From positions 1 to 64,000 of the forward strand of contig NQMI01000109.1 in NCBI GenBank assembly GCA_002270565.1: DNA of 64,000 bases. Direction: 5' to 3'. Numbering within the stretch: the first letter of the stretch is position 1; each line of letters starts with the position of its first letter. The position numbers and the translations under genes were made by a program. The notes below the pieces were generated by a model. The model was not told where the DNA came from. It did no database searches and worked only from the letters and a program-made list of their open reading frames with translations. Shown here piece after piece: positions 48,720 through 59,555 of the stretch. The stretch is from Stenocarpella maydis. Its lineage: Eukaryota; Ascomycota; Sordariomycetes; Diaporthales; Diaporthaceae.

Positions 48720-49345
48720 TTACTAGTACCTATAAATTCAGACCAACTAGTACCATTGCCCATTAAGTAACTTCAATTAAAAATACTAACCTTACCTTTG
48801 GAATAGAGCTAAGCCTCTTATGCCACTATCCTATCAGCTTCCTCCGTGGAATTCCTTCGCGCAGCCTTGGTGGATTATATGGTAATTCGCGCTTACTCTG
48901 CTTCAGCCTCCTCCTTTTCCACACACTCTAACTCCTCTACATTATTAATACCCTGATGGACTGCATGCATTATCTTCTTATACTATATCTACTTCTATTT
49001 GCAAAGATGTAGGATCCTTACGTTTAATCGCTAAACCTCCTCCTCCATAGCCTCTAGCTCCTCCTCTAGCTGACAGTATGTTAGGGTGACCTTATTTAGC
49101 TGATCGGGAGTAAGACCTTAGATATTGCAATTAGATAAGTTAAGGCAAATATAGGTCTAATAGCAAGTGGATTTTAAATCCGCAACCTTATAGTCCTTAG
49201 CCAGGTTATGTTCTTTATAATAAGAATAAGATATAGGAATGATGCTACCCTTTAAAATAATAGTAAAAAGAAGAGCGGCCTTATACTTAGTAATAGAGAA
49301 AGACTTTGTGGGATAAGACTTAGTAATCCTACCCGATATAATGAA
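48720..49345 (-). pseudogene. Reverse-strand frame in the Gypsy 3' region, decayed
   Basis: Homologue of the frame at 24500-25110, with the same order of a SYYKEHNLAKDC-like motif (about 49190-49240) and a Glu-rich coiled coil (about 48900-49080), again broken by stops. Confidence 0.5.
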
Positions 49346-49432
49346 TTAGGAAGGTATAAATAAGACTATAAATAAAACCAGAATTACTTATGGAAACACT
49401 TTTAAGGATAAAAGAAGCAAGGAGGGAGATAG

Positions 49433-49877
49433 TGTTATGAACTACCAAGCATTAATGGCTAACTACTGCAGAAGACAACCCTGCAGGTTGGGAAACAGCT
49501 CCCGAAAAGGTTATCCTACCTGATCTAATTAGTAACGCTACCTTATTAGGGTTAGGGTTAGGGACCCACTAGAATCAATGGGATCTATATTGACTCTATT
49601 AAGCAACACCTAGTTAATAGTATCACTATTAATTCTATCGAGCTACTAAAGAGTTGGAATATATATATGAGATATGGTTATCACTATAGTAGATAGCTTT
49701 TATAGAATAGACTCTTTAGTTATTAATCTAAGTATTTAATGCTAGTATTGGATAGCCTTATAGCTAGTGATTATTATTAGTTAATGATATTGCTTAATAA
49801 CCGCCTAATAATGTATTCTGAATATAAACCCTTGATCTTTCAGGTTTAACGTACTTGGAAACCCTCTGATCATTACA
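49433..49877 (+). repeat. Gypsy LTR (family B), 445 bp
   Basis: TGTTATGAACTACCAAGC to CCTCTGATCATTACA after the tract AAGGAGGGAGATA. Contains TTAGGGTTAGGGTTAGGG near 49547-49565. Confidence 0.82.
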
Positions 49878-51290
49878 TAGTTTAGCCTTATTATTTTATC
49901 TTTATATTATTGCTTTCAATATTTAGTTTATTTTTTAAGTTTTGTATTATAGTTGGTTTTAGTCTAATATATTAACTAAACTAAGTAGAATAATTTTGAC
50001 CCTGCTGATACCAGTTCCTAGAACCTCCTATTTATTTAATATAGATATTTTTTATATTGAGCCACAGCTTTGAATTGAAAGAATTTACATGTGAAACTTT
50101 GGGGCTGGATCTCGGACACTTGCCAAGTCTTCCATTGTCCATGGGTGGTGGCGTTTGGTATCGGGATCAGCTGCCCCGATACCTTTGTCGCAGACCCTCA
50201 GCCGTCAAATGAAGTAGCAACACCTTTTAACATGTGTGACGTCTGGGGCAACAACTCCGCCTGTGAGGTTGCTGCCGGTTTCCAAGCATATCGCGTCGCT
50301 CCAGTGGGCCCTGCGCAACTCGATCGCAGGCTGAGGAGACCTCGAGCACTCACTCGGCGCCTTGGGCAGCAGTCGAAATTGTGCCGACTTGGATTGTTAT
50401 ACCAGAATCCAGCCGCGCCGCAGAATACTAGTAGCTTGTCTTGATTACTACCAGCAGCTAGGTATAGGGGAAATGATGGATGTTGAGGAAGCTGCAGGAT
50501 GAGAACAGCCAAAGCAAAGCTCTGCATAGTCTCTGCCAATTTACTCGTTGAGACAGAGCGGTCAATACGTGACAATCAAGCTCTTTTCTCAGAAAATGTT
50601 TCCTTGTGGGGCCTAGGAAGAGAAGGCAGCTCGTAGCTGCGATGATTGCAGCACAAGGTCCGGAACAGCAACTCGGTCCATCCAACCTCCAGCGCACCCA
50701 ACGAGTTCGATAGCTTTCACAAATAGCTGAGCCGGGGCGGTTCCATTACTTGACACTTGCAATCGCCGCATTTCTTGGCAATGTCAGTCTGCACACTTGG
50801 CACCGAGGCTGCGTGACGGTCGGGTAGTCATGCCGGTCAGCCCACACCACCCTAGCCATGTCAGCAATTCGTTCGAGCCATGCTGCCTGTATGGAATAAC
50901 AGCATTCTCTGAGGCGCCTGGCGGAGGTGAGACAGAGAAAAACGCAAGAAAACAAAGACCGCAAGTGGTGAAGAATCCCACAGCACGCAAAGGATTCGTG
51001 CCTTCGGCCTCGTGTCACCGCCATGGCTCCAGTATCTCGGGTTTTGCTGATTCTTGGCGATGGCGACTTTGTGCAAGGCACTGGACGAGACCCCCGAGCT
51101 ACAGGCAGACATGCGCTTGCTTGGGGGAGGCGGGATGGGCAGCCTCGATTTCATTCATAAGTGAGCGTCTCCGCCTCGCGCCTCCATCACGACGGGGACA
51201 AGAGCACCAACATTGCCATTCCAAGCCAACAGCGCAGACTGGGGGGGGGAAAAAAGAATAAATCAAAAATCGAAAGCCAAAAAAATCAAA
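49878..51290. other. Transition from repeats to unique DNA, upstream of the O-methyltransferase
   Basis: AT-rich to about 50070, then GC-balanced unique DNA. A 109-codon reverse frame (50527-50198) starts with a hydrophobic signal-like MQSFALAVLILQL and holds a few Cys; it could be a small secreted protein, but lacks any other support. A 10-bp G run is at 51241-51249. No other gene is seen. Confidence 0.4.
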
Positions 51291-51298
51291 TATAAAAG
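51291..51298 (+). promoter_or_regulatory. Probable TATA box of the O-methyltransferase gene
   Basis: TATAAAAG lies 35 bases before the ATG at 51333, in an A-rich stretch that follows a G run. It would give a very short leader, so it may also be a chance match. Confidence 0.4.
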
Positions 51299-51332
51299 CA
51301 CTCCTCGACCTTCAGCACAGCCCACATCAACA

Positions 51333-52708
51333 ATGGGTTCTGTAGCCGCCGACCCCGCGACCGCTCCCCAGGGGGCCAAGGCCGCCGCCGCAGTCCCAGA
51401 GGCCGTCAGGCGCGCGGTCGAGGCCAAGCTGTACGGCTACATGTACTCCTTCACCGAGATGGGCGCCGTCAAGCTCTTCATCGACCACGGGGTCTTCGAG
51501 GCCCTCCCTGCCGACGGCTCCGCCACCACCCTGGCCGACCTGGCCTCCAGGACGGGCGGCGAGCCCAACCTCGTGGAGCGGCTCGGCAACTTCCTCGTGG
51601 CCCGCGACGTGCTCTCCGGCGGGTCTCGCTCCTTTGCCCACGGGAGGACGTCCCGCTTCTTCCTGGACGAGGGCGTGCGCCTCATGTTCAGCCACCTGTT
51701 CGAGAACTGTCTGCTCCCCGTGGCGCACTGGCCCGAGTACTTCGCCACGCACGGGCTGGCGGAGCCCAAGAAGGCAGACGTCACGCCCTGGGGGCTGTCG
51801 TGGGGCCACCCGGACAAGACCAACTACGAGGTCTTTGAGCTGTTCCCGGAGAAGGCGCTGCCGTTCAACGCGTCCATGAAGGTCGGCGTGGCCGACATGC
51901 CCATCACGGGCATGTACGACTTTGGCTGGGTCGGGAGGTACGCTGCCGCGGGCGCCGAGGGTGGCGGCAGCGACAGCCGCACGCTGCTCGTCGATGTCGG
52001 CGGCGGCATGGGACAGGCCCTCAAGGCTATCCTGGCCGAGAACCCCGACCTACCCGCCGCCCGGTGCGCGCTGCAGGACCGGCCCGAGACGATCGACGAG
52101 GTTGAGAGGGAGGCCGACCCGGCGCTTGCCAAGGTGCAGAAGTTCGGGGCCAGCTTCCACGGCGAGGAGCCTGTCAAGGGTAAGCTCGTTCACATTTGCC
52201 TCCTCGACCCCACCCTTATTCTCTCTCTGGTTGCTTGCCAAGGCCAGAGACACTCCCGGATACCTTGCATACACACACCCACATTTATAAGAGCCTATGT
52301 ATATATATATATAGACATATATATATGTATGTATATATATACACATATATACATATATACACACACTCACACACGCACTGCTGACAAAAGCCCCTCGCAA
52401 CAGGCGCCCTGATCTACCACATCCGCCGCGTCCTAAACGACTGGCCCGACCAGGACGTGATCAACATCCTGCAGCAGATCCGGCACGCCGCCGCGCCCGA
52501 CTCGCGCGTGCTCATCTCTGAGCAGATCATTGACGAGCAGCCCTCCCAGATGATGGGCGCCGTCGACCTCTTCTTCATGAACTTTGGCGGGAAGCGCCGC
52601 AGCGAGCGGCACTACGGCGACCTGGCGGCGGCGGCCGGCCTGCGGCTCGAGTCCTTCTCCCGGCACGGGTCGTCTGACTCGGCTGTCATCGAGTTGGTGG
52701 TTGCTTAG
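51333..52708 (+). CDS. SAM-dependent O-methyltransferase (COMT-like fungal family)
   Basis: Two exons, 51333-52179 and 52404-52708, give 383 residues, a normal length. An N-terminal dimerisation helix region (AKLYGYMYSFTEMGAVKLF) and winged-helix part precede the Rossmann domain with the SAM loop LLVDVGGGMGQ (residues 218-228), the acidic/aromatic turn ALQDRPETI and, after the intron, ALIYHIRRVLNDWPD and VLISEQIID. The usual catalytic His of the LHDW motif is Asn here (Asn294). Fungal relatives methylate phenolic hydroxyls in secondary metabolism; the substrate is unknown. The intron is long (224 bp) because of a TA/CA microsatellite. Codon use is strongly GC-ending. No synthase or tailoring gene adjoins it. 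Confidence 0.87.
52297..52378. repeat. TA/CA microsatellite in the O-methyltransferase intron
   Basis: Runs of TATATATA, ACATATAT and CACACACTCACACAC fill the middle of the intron 52180-52403 and account for its unusual length. Confidence 0.9.
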
Positions 52709-53595
52709 GTCCTTACTTGGGTGGGTGCGTGTGGCGGCGGCGGGATATATGGTGCTTTGACTTGGTGTTGGGCGTTTGTTATTGTCGTTGGATTTACGTG
52801 CCTAAAGGGGTCGGTGCTTTACAATAACCCATGGGCTGATTGACTCACTTGTTCGTCTGTTGGCAGGTGAAGGCACCCCTGGGTTGGTCCCCATCTCAAC
52901 ACGCACGACATTCCAGCCTAGATTGTCCCTGTAAGCTGTAGGAACCTTCAGAAAGGCAACCAAACGTGAAAGGGTGAACTGATTACACTCCAGAAGGAGC
53001 ACCAGCGCGGCGAGGGCAAGCAAGGTGTGTTTCTCAAATCCCAGACACACGAGTCCGGGTGGAAATGCATTCAGGGGTATCCAAGTCTTCTCAGTGAAGC
53101 AGTATCAAGTAGCCAAGGTATCATGATTCCCAATCCCATACCCAAACATGCATTTCGCTCATGTCGCCTGACGTCTCCAACGCCCAAGCCCAAGGCCCTT
53201 CCTAGCCAACATGTGCAATACTCCACCAACGTGTGCCCCACGACCGCGGGCCCGCAGACCGACTCCGTGTGCCACTAGGCGGTGAATGAAGACCCAGGAA
53301 GCGACATGGTGACGCAAGGTCCGACCTGCCTTTTGTGCTTTTCATCCCGCTGGCCCACATAGAACGCCGAGTACAATGCATAACCCGTATTCCCCTTCCC
53401 TGCCTGCTCGCAACGTGTGTTGAGTTGTGTCTAGTACAGGACCCAGGTGCACCCATACTCAAGGAAAAGGGGCAATCGCATGCATGCTTCTCCGAACCTA
53501 TGCACCCAGTGCTGGCCAGGTCAGAGCGAGCGATAGTAGAGACCCCAACAACCAAAACAAGGCAAATGATGAATAAACGCCGGGAAGTCCGCAGC

Positions 53596-53654
<59 letters not shown>

Positions 53655-53777
53655 AAGAAAAATAAGAAAACACATTTGCAAACATAGCTCATAATCATGC
53701 GGTTTCGTAAAACTGAGGCTGGCAAGGGTACATGACGCTGGGTCATAACGACCGCCAGATAGACATAGACCTCTGGA
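52709..53777. other. Convergent 3' intergenic region
   Basis: Lies between the 3' ends of the O-methyltransferase (+) and the zinc-finger gene (-). Apart from the 56-bp poly-A tract no feature is seen; short frames are unsupported. Confidence 0.55.
53597..53652. repeat. 56-bp poly-A tract
   Basis: 56 consecutive A on the plus strand, 126 bp downstream of the zinc-finger stop codon, poly-T in the sense of that gene. Confidence 0.95.
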
Positions 53778-56174
53778 TCAGCAGCCGGTGACACCCCCGC
53801 CGGTGAAGACGAGGGAGAAGTCCATGTCCCCAACGTCTTGCGACGGCTGGCTCATGGGCATGTGTGTCTGTTGGCTTGATGCCTGCGAGAACTGCTGAGT
53901 TTCCATGAAGCTGTTGAAGGCAGTCAGGGTAACAGAAGAGGATGAGACATTGGGGCTGTGGTAAGCGTTGTGGTCCATGGGCAACACTTGGTTGTAGACT
54001 GGCGAGACGTTCGTGGCAAAGTCGAAATTGGCTGACCCAACAGACGGCATCATCATCGTGTCGAGCTGCGGCACCGGCGAAACCTCGTAGAGATCATGCA
54101 TGTTCTGGTAGGCCTCGCTGCCGATCGGCAAGTTGCCACCCATCCCGTAGAATGTGGTGCTGTCCATCTGGCCGGACTGAAGGTTACCGAAGGCGGTTAC
54201 GAGTGGTGGGCCGTCCATGTATTCCATGTCTTGGTTCTGCATGTCGTCCTCGTCTTGCATCGTGTTGGCGTCCAGGGCGTCCTGGTCGTCTACCGAGACA
54301 TTCCTCTCCTCCATCCAGTTCTTGAGGTCTTTCATGGGCGGCCAGTCACCACCGCCTTTCCCACCACGCTTCTCGGCAGCCTCAGCCTCGTTCCCATTCT
54401 TCGCGGCCCCCTTGGCCCTGGGAGGCTTTTTGCAGAAGTGGGCACGCCTCAGGTGGGCAGCAGCGTTGTAGTAGGCTCCGTACTGCTTTCCGCTCCTGCA
54501 GTGCTTGCACTTGTCGAGTGGCGTCACTGGCTGATAGTCGCTCTTTAACCCTCTAGCAGTCGGATCAACACAAACATACTTCTTGACGATGTTCCCATGC
54601 TTGGCTTCGGTGTGGCGACGAAGTTCGTGCTCACCGCGGAATCCGTCGGGGTATTCGTCGCACTGCCGGCACTTGACCTTGGGGTGCTTGGGTCGCTCGT
54701 ACTTGGCCTTGGTGACAGCCACTTTCCCGTCCTTGCCAGGTTTGGAGCCCGGCTGTGCATCCGGCTCCGGCTCATTAGGGTCGGGATAGGGCTTGGGTGC
54801 CAGAAGGACATTACCCGCTGCAATCTGCCGATGCAACGAGTCCTTGGCTCGTAGGCGCTGCGAAAAGGTAGATTTCGCGCTGCTCGCAGAGACAGACCGC
54901 ATCATAGGCTCGGATTGCTCCATCTGGTCCTGCCCACCTGCTGGGCTGCTCTGGGACTGTGCGGATGTGAATGTGTCGGTGGTCTTTGACCTCTGCATCG
55001 GTACGGCCAGCATCTGAGAAGGATGGGTTGAGACAGCCAATGACCGCCTGCTGTCAACAGAGACGGATCGGCCCATATTCTCCGAGTAGCCTTCCAGTGC
55101 CGAAGAAACATCGCCAAGATTATTCCCGACGCCGACCAACAGCTCGTCGTCTGGTGCAGGGCGCTTGTTTGATGCGTGGTGATGGCCATTGGGAACAAAG
55201 CTGCCGTATTCGGGGCTCGGCAGACCATCATTCATGGATGATTGAGAACTCAACCTCATCATTTGTATTTGGCCTGAGACTGACTGATTGGCGGTGCTGT
55301 TGGATCTTGTCATGGCAGTTTCGATGGTAGGGCCCGATGTCAAGGATCCACACTGAGATGTAGGGAAGCCCTGGGACTGGAACGGCTGCTGGTAGACCGG
55401 GGTAGACATTGGCTGCCCATAAGGCGAGAATTGCATATCGTTCGAGATCAGCGGGTTTGACGTCTCCCAGTCCACTTGGTGTCTTGAAAGCCAGCTTGCA
55501 GGGTCCTCCATCGTCCCGCTGGCCTCCATGACGGTTGCGAGTTCCGATTTCCGCGGGTGGGACGTCAGAGGATTGTCCATTGAGTGTGCAAGCACGTAGT
55601 TGTTTGCGGGTTGCTGTTGCTCTGACTCGTTCAGAAAGTTGGCCATCATGTCCATCCTGGAGCCGTGCTGAGCTTGCAGGGGTGAGATGGGCTTGACGCG
55701 ACCAGCGCCGGCAAAGGGGTTTTGTGCGGCTGAGCTCGACTTGGAGCGCACCATGCTTGCGCCGGGACTTATCATTGACTGCTGGGGTTGGGTGTGAGTA
55801 GTCTTGGTGCGCTTCATGCGGTGTGCCGCATTATGCTGATATTGGACCTGAATGTCATGTTAGGAACTGGCACGCATAGGGCAGGCCTGTGGGACCGCTC
55901 TTACCGAGAGCTGAGGCCCTGTGTGGACCGTGAGGTCGCCATGGCAAGGCGTGGCGCGGAGGCTGGCGTCTTGTGGAGCAGAGGTAGGCAATGGCGAGAA
56001 CTGGAGATTGCTCTGCGAAGCCGGTGGCAGATCCGGGCTGTGGGCAGCCGTTGTGATGGACCGTTGCCGTGCAGCCGCAACCTGTGCTCTAATTTGGCTG
56101 AGTTCGAGCTCCTTTTCACGTTCCAAGCGCGCGAGATCTTCTATTGAAAGGTCAAAAGTCGTCTGACTCATCAT
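53778..56174 (-). CDS. C2H2 zinc-finger transcription factor
   Basis: Two exons, 56174-55905 and 55847-53778, split by a 57-bp intron (GTAAGA, branch CTAAC, acceptor TTCAG), give 779 residues. The N-terminus begins MMSQTTFDLSIEDLARLERE with a predicted coiled coil (residues about 8-40). A long Ser/Gln/Pro/Met-rich stretch follows, with repeated RS(N/K)S-type and RSVS phospho-site-like motifs. Zinc finger 1 is CRQCDEYPDGFRGEHELRRH (from Cys483) ending HTEAKH; finger 2, about 55 residues later, is CKHCRSGKQYGAYYNAAAH then LRRAH. Between and after them lie basic stretches (KPPRAKGAAKNG) and an acidic, Gln/Asp-rich C-terminus that could activate transcription. The fungal family of such two-finger proteins is mostly uncharacterised. 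Two ATG codons are adjacent at the start; the first was taken. Confidence 0.87.
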
Positions 56175-57622
56175 ACTGTATTCAGCGGCGCGGTCTGTCA
56201 AGACAGGCGACGCAAGTCGTTTGCGGAGGAGCAACGCTGAGAGAGCGAGACGGGGCGGAGCGAGGGCCGGAGCCGTGGCGGCAAGCCTTGAAATTCTCGG
56301 GAGCTGGGATGAAGGCTGTCTTGAGCTAACTAGATGGCCTCGCTGGAGAGAGCAGCGAGGATGACGATAGGGCACCGGAAGAGATCGACGGGGCAGTATA
56401 GTTCGAAGCAAATAGAGGAATGGTTCTCGAGGCCGTGGATGGGCCGGGGAGTGATTGTTTATGAAAGCCACTTGGGCGCTGAGGCTTGGACAGGTACAAC
56501 CATGCGTTGTACATGACCAGATTGCGGGCTTGGGTTTGTAATTCCCGCGCAGGCCATGCATGCAGGCCTGCCTGGGGGTGTGTGGGTAAATGACGATTGA
56601 CCCAGGGTGGGGCTTCTTGGTGGTGTGGGAGAATCGGGGTCAAGGATCAGACCCAATGTGGTGGTGGGTAGGTCGTTGTCAATGCTGCTTGGGTGGAAGA
56701 CATCCGCACACGGCTCCTCCAGGTGGGAGTGGCTTCTTGGTGGGTTGCAGAACAAGCAGGCCCAGCAGGCCCAAGGAAGCTCTGTGAGAGGCTGGCGGGG
56801 AGCCAATATAACTTTGCACTATACGACCAGGACTGGGGTGCTGGATGCAGTAAGATGCGTGTTTCCGTGCGATCCCAGGGTAGACCAGCAGACCATTGTC
56901 GTGCGTGTGCATACGCACAGCTCTGTCCGTACTTGGAGTGGACGGAAAGTCAAGAATATGACAGTCATTTGCTTGGTGGCCGAGAGCCGTGGAAGTGCTG
57001 GCCCCATCAGGCCCTGGAACAGTAAATTTCTTCCTCCATTTACCTCGTCGCCTTTGAGTAGTTGAGAAGCGGAGAAAAAAAAGACCGGTGTTGCAAGATG
57101 CTCTCGAGTCTACAAGACACGTCACCTCCCGTCGGTGACTTCAGAGGGATAGCTTTATCGCATAACGTTTTCCTACGATTAGTTGATTTATTTGGTTTGG
57201 AGGTAGCGTCATGATGTGTGCCCATCCGTCTCGGATGTCGTCAGTTGGTTCATGCCTGAAATCCGGGCCTGGGTGAGCCTAGGCCTGAGCATGAGCCTGA
57301 GCCAGATGCCTTGAGAGCCGCATGCGCATGCGCACTCGCACGTAGCACCAGCCAATTGTGAAGGCCCCACTGTGCCAGAGGCGCTTACTCTTGGACAGAC
57401 AGCATCTTGCTGCTGGGTTGGGCGGTACTGTCATTGGCAATAGCCCATTATCTGGCCGGGCGAGTCTCGGTCTGGTCGTGGCTGCGGGCGACAAGCGAAG
57501 CGATCGGTCAGACGGATTGAAACGGCGGGAGGACAACACGGCAGTCTTGTGTGTGCCTGGTGCCCGGTGTGGCTGCTGGTGATGTTGGCAAAAACGACTG
57601 GCTCGCCTGCTGTGGCACACTG

Positions 57623-57629
<7 letters not shown>

Positions 57630-57651
<22 letters not shown>
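57630..57651. repeat. CA dinucleotide microsatellite
   Basis: About eleven CA units following GCGCGC. Confidence 0.9.
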
Positions 57652-57655
<4 letters not shown>

Positions 57656-57880
57656 ACCGACGAACAGCAAGCAGAGGTCCAGGCCTAGGGATGCAGGAAT
57701 GCAGGAATGCAGGTCACAGTCCCAGCACCCTTCTGGGTGCGCCGCGTGGGACTCCGATTTGTCGAGACGGGTGTGCGCCGTCTGACATGGCTGACGGTTG
57801 GACACGGCGCTGCAGGGTGACTGCTGGAGAGTGCGTGCAGCAGTAGCAGTGCCATGTTGCCCGGAAGTGGAAGGCCAACC

Positions 57881-57887
57881 CCCATGC

Positions 57888-57919
<32 letters not shown>

Positions 57920-57920
57920 C
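57881..57920. repeat. CCATGC hexanucleotide repeat
   Basis: Six to seven units of CCCATG/CCATGC. Confidence 0.9.
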
Positions 57921-58802
57921 AGGCCCATGGCCAAACAACCATGATGGTCCATCTCGATTGCAGTTTGCTTGGTGTTGGGGGTGGTCGCAATCCTTCCACA
58001 GCCACCTGTCGGCCCGTGCGTGTGCCCATGAACCGTCAGTCCGCCGTCGGCAGTGACGGCCTGGCCGGCTGATGACGCTTTACTTCTTGGCCAGGCTACC
58101 GAGTACGGTACGGTGCGGTGCGGTAGGGCAGGGTACAGTACTGGGACCATGGCGCGCATGAAATGCCCCTCGTCGTTCATTCCATATGTCCCGTGCGGTG
58201 TGTATGTACGAGTGTGGGGGGAGGCTGATCAGGTTTTCGAGACCGTCTCTTGAGGTGGGATTGGCAGGGTCATAGCCAAACTGTATTTGCGGCCAAGTCG
58301 GGGAGGATGTGCCTGGCGGCAATGAAACCATCTCATCTCATCTTGGACCTTCAGCTGGTTGCTTTCGAGAAGGGCGAAGTTCCCCCGTCGGGGCAAGCCA
58401 TTGGCATCGGAGAATTTGGGTGGAGTGGAGTGGAGCGGAGTGGGTCGGCAGGGCCATGGGATAGGACACACTGCACACAAGTAAGAAGTGTAGTGTAGAT
58501 ACATCTACATTATTCCCATCATGCGTGGGTGAGCAGGCGAGGTACGTACATTGAGTAGCAGTATGCGTTTAGGCTTTAGTATAGGGTGTAGGCCCTAGGG
58601 AGACGAGGGTGTTGGAGGTACGTACATATTGTGTGTACACTACTCCGTACATGCGCATATCTCGTATGTGTGGCGTAGTCTTCCAAGGTAAGTGGGTTGC
58701 TGATGCGTTGGCAAGCGCCGCGTTGACGGGACGAGCACAGGATCACCTGGGCACGCGCTGATGGGTCAGCTTTTTCTTTGGGGGGGCGGAGGGGGGCCAT
58801 GC

Positions 58803-58836
58803 TTGCTGCTGCTGCTGCTGATGCTGATGCTTATGC
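58803..58836. repeat. GCT/GAT trinucleotide repeat
   Basis: Five GCT units followed by GATGCT variants. Confidence 0.8.
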
Positions 58837-59517
58837 TGCCGCGCGAGACAAAACACGCACGAGTGCGACGAGGACGGCGGCTAGGAATAGACAACAGCAG
58901 GAACAAAGTGTCAGTAAACGGTCCAAGACCAGGGTTGGGCTATGTATGCTACGATTGATTGATGATGCGATGCGATGCCACGAGACGCAGCGGTAGTACC
59001 AAGCATGCTACGTCTAGGTAGGTAGGTAGCTGGGTAGTATAGATGGATACACTAGATAACACATGTAATGCACTGCACTGCAGATTCGTTATTGCCTATT
59101 ACTGAATCTGCACGAGCGCATGCGCCTCGTACATAGTACGCCTGCGCCTGCACCTGCACTTTGTTGATGGAAAGCCGGAGCGGAAAGGAAAAGGCAGGAA
59201 CGGAAAGCGCGGCCTGCTCCCACACCTGGCGTGGCCCTTGAGAGAGTATCCGTACGTACCTCCTCTCAGTGCATCTTCCTGCTTATATAATACAGACCAC
59301 CACTGCTGAAGTGAGCTGGCCAGCCCAACAGTGCCCAACCCTGCCAACCTTACCAGGATGGTCGATCCATACACCACACCTCATTCGCTATTGACCGTCG
59401 ACATCGACTTATTGACTTTACGACAGTTGATGCTCGATCCCTCATCAGTCTGTCCTGCAGACTAGCAGGCAGACAGGCAGACAGACAGGCCATCACAGCC
59501 GCCGCCCGACGCGTGCG

Positions 59518-59518
<1 letters not shown>

Positions 59519-59554
<36 letters not shown>
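59519..59554. repeat. GACAAC hexanucleotide repeat
   Basis: Six perfect GACAAC units. Confidence 0.92.

Positions 59555-59555
<1 letters not shown>

Larger units (their letters stand above)
48199..49877 (+). mobile_element. Truncated Gypsy element with partial 5' LTR and complete 3' LTR
   Basis: A partial LTR (48199-48338, TGTTATGAACCCACACCC to TTAGGGTTAGGGACCCAC) joins directly to the last kilobase of an internal region (48339-49432), homologous to 24090-25181, and to a full LTR (49433-49877). Gag, pol and most of the 5' LTR are deleted. It sits exactly at the end of the preceding element's right repeat, so it inserted into that LTR. Its LTR 5' part is the least mutated of the family. Confidence 0.75.

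Noticed and set aside
51333..56174. Secondary-metabolite gene cluster around the O-methyltransferase
   Set aside because: No polyketide synthase, peptide synthetase, terpene cyclase, P450 or transporter is nearby; the neighbour is a C2H2 protein without the usual cluster-regulator Zn2Cys6 domain.
57431..58180. 249-codon reverse frame
   Set aside because: Runs through CA and CCATGC microsatellites (giving CVCVCVC and AWAWAW repeats); no domain or coding signature.
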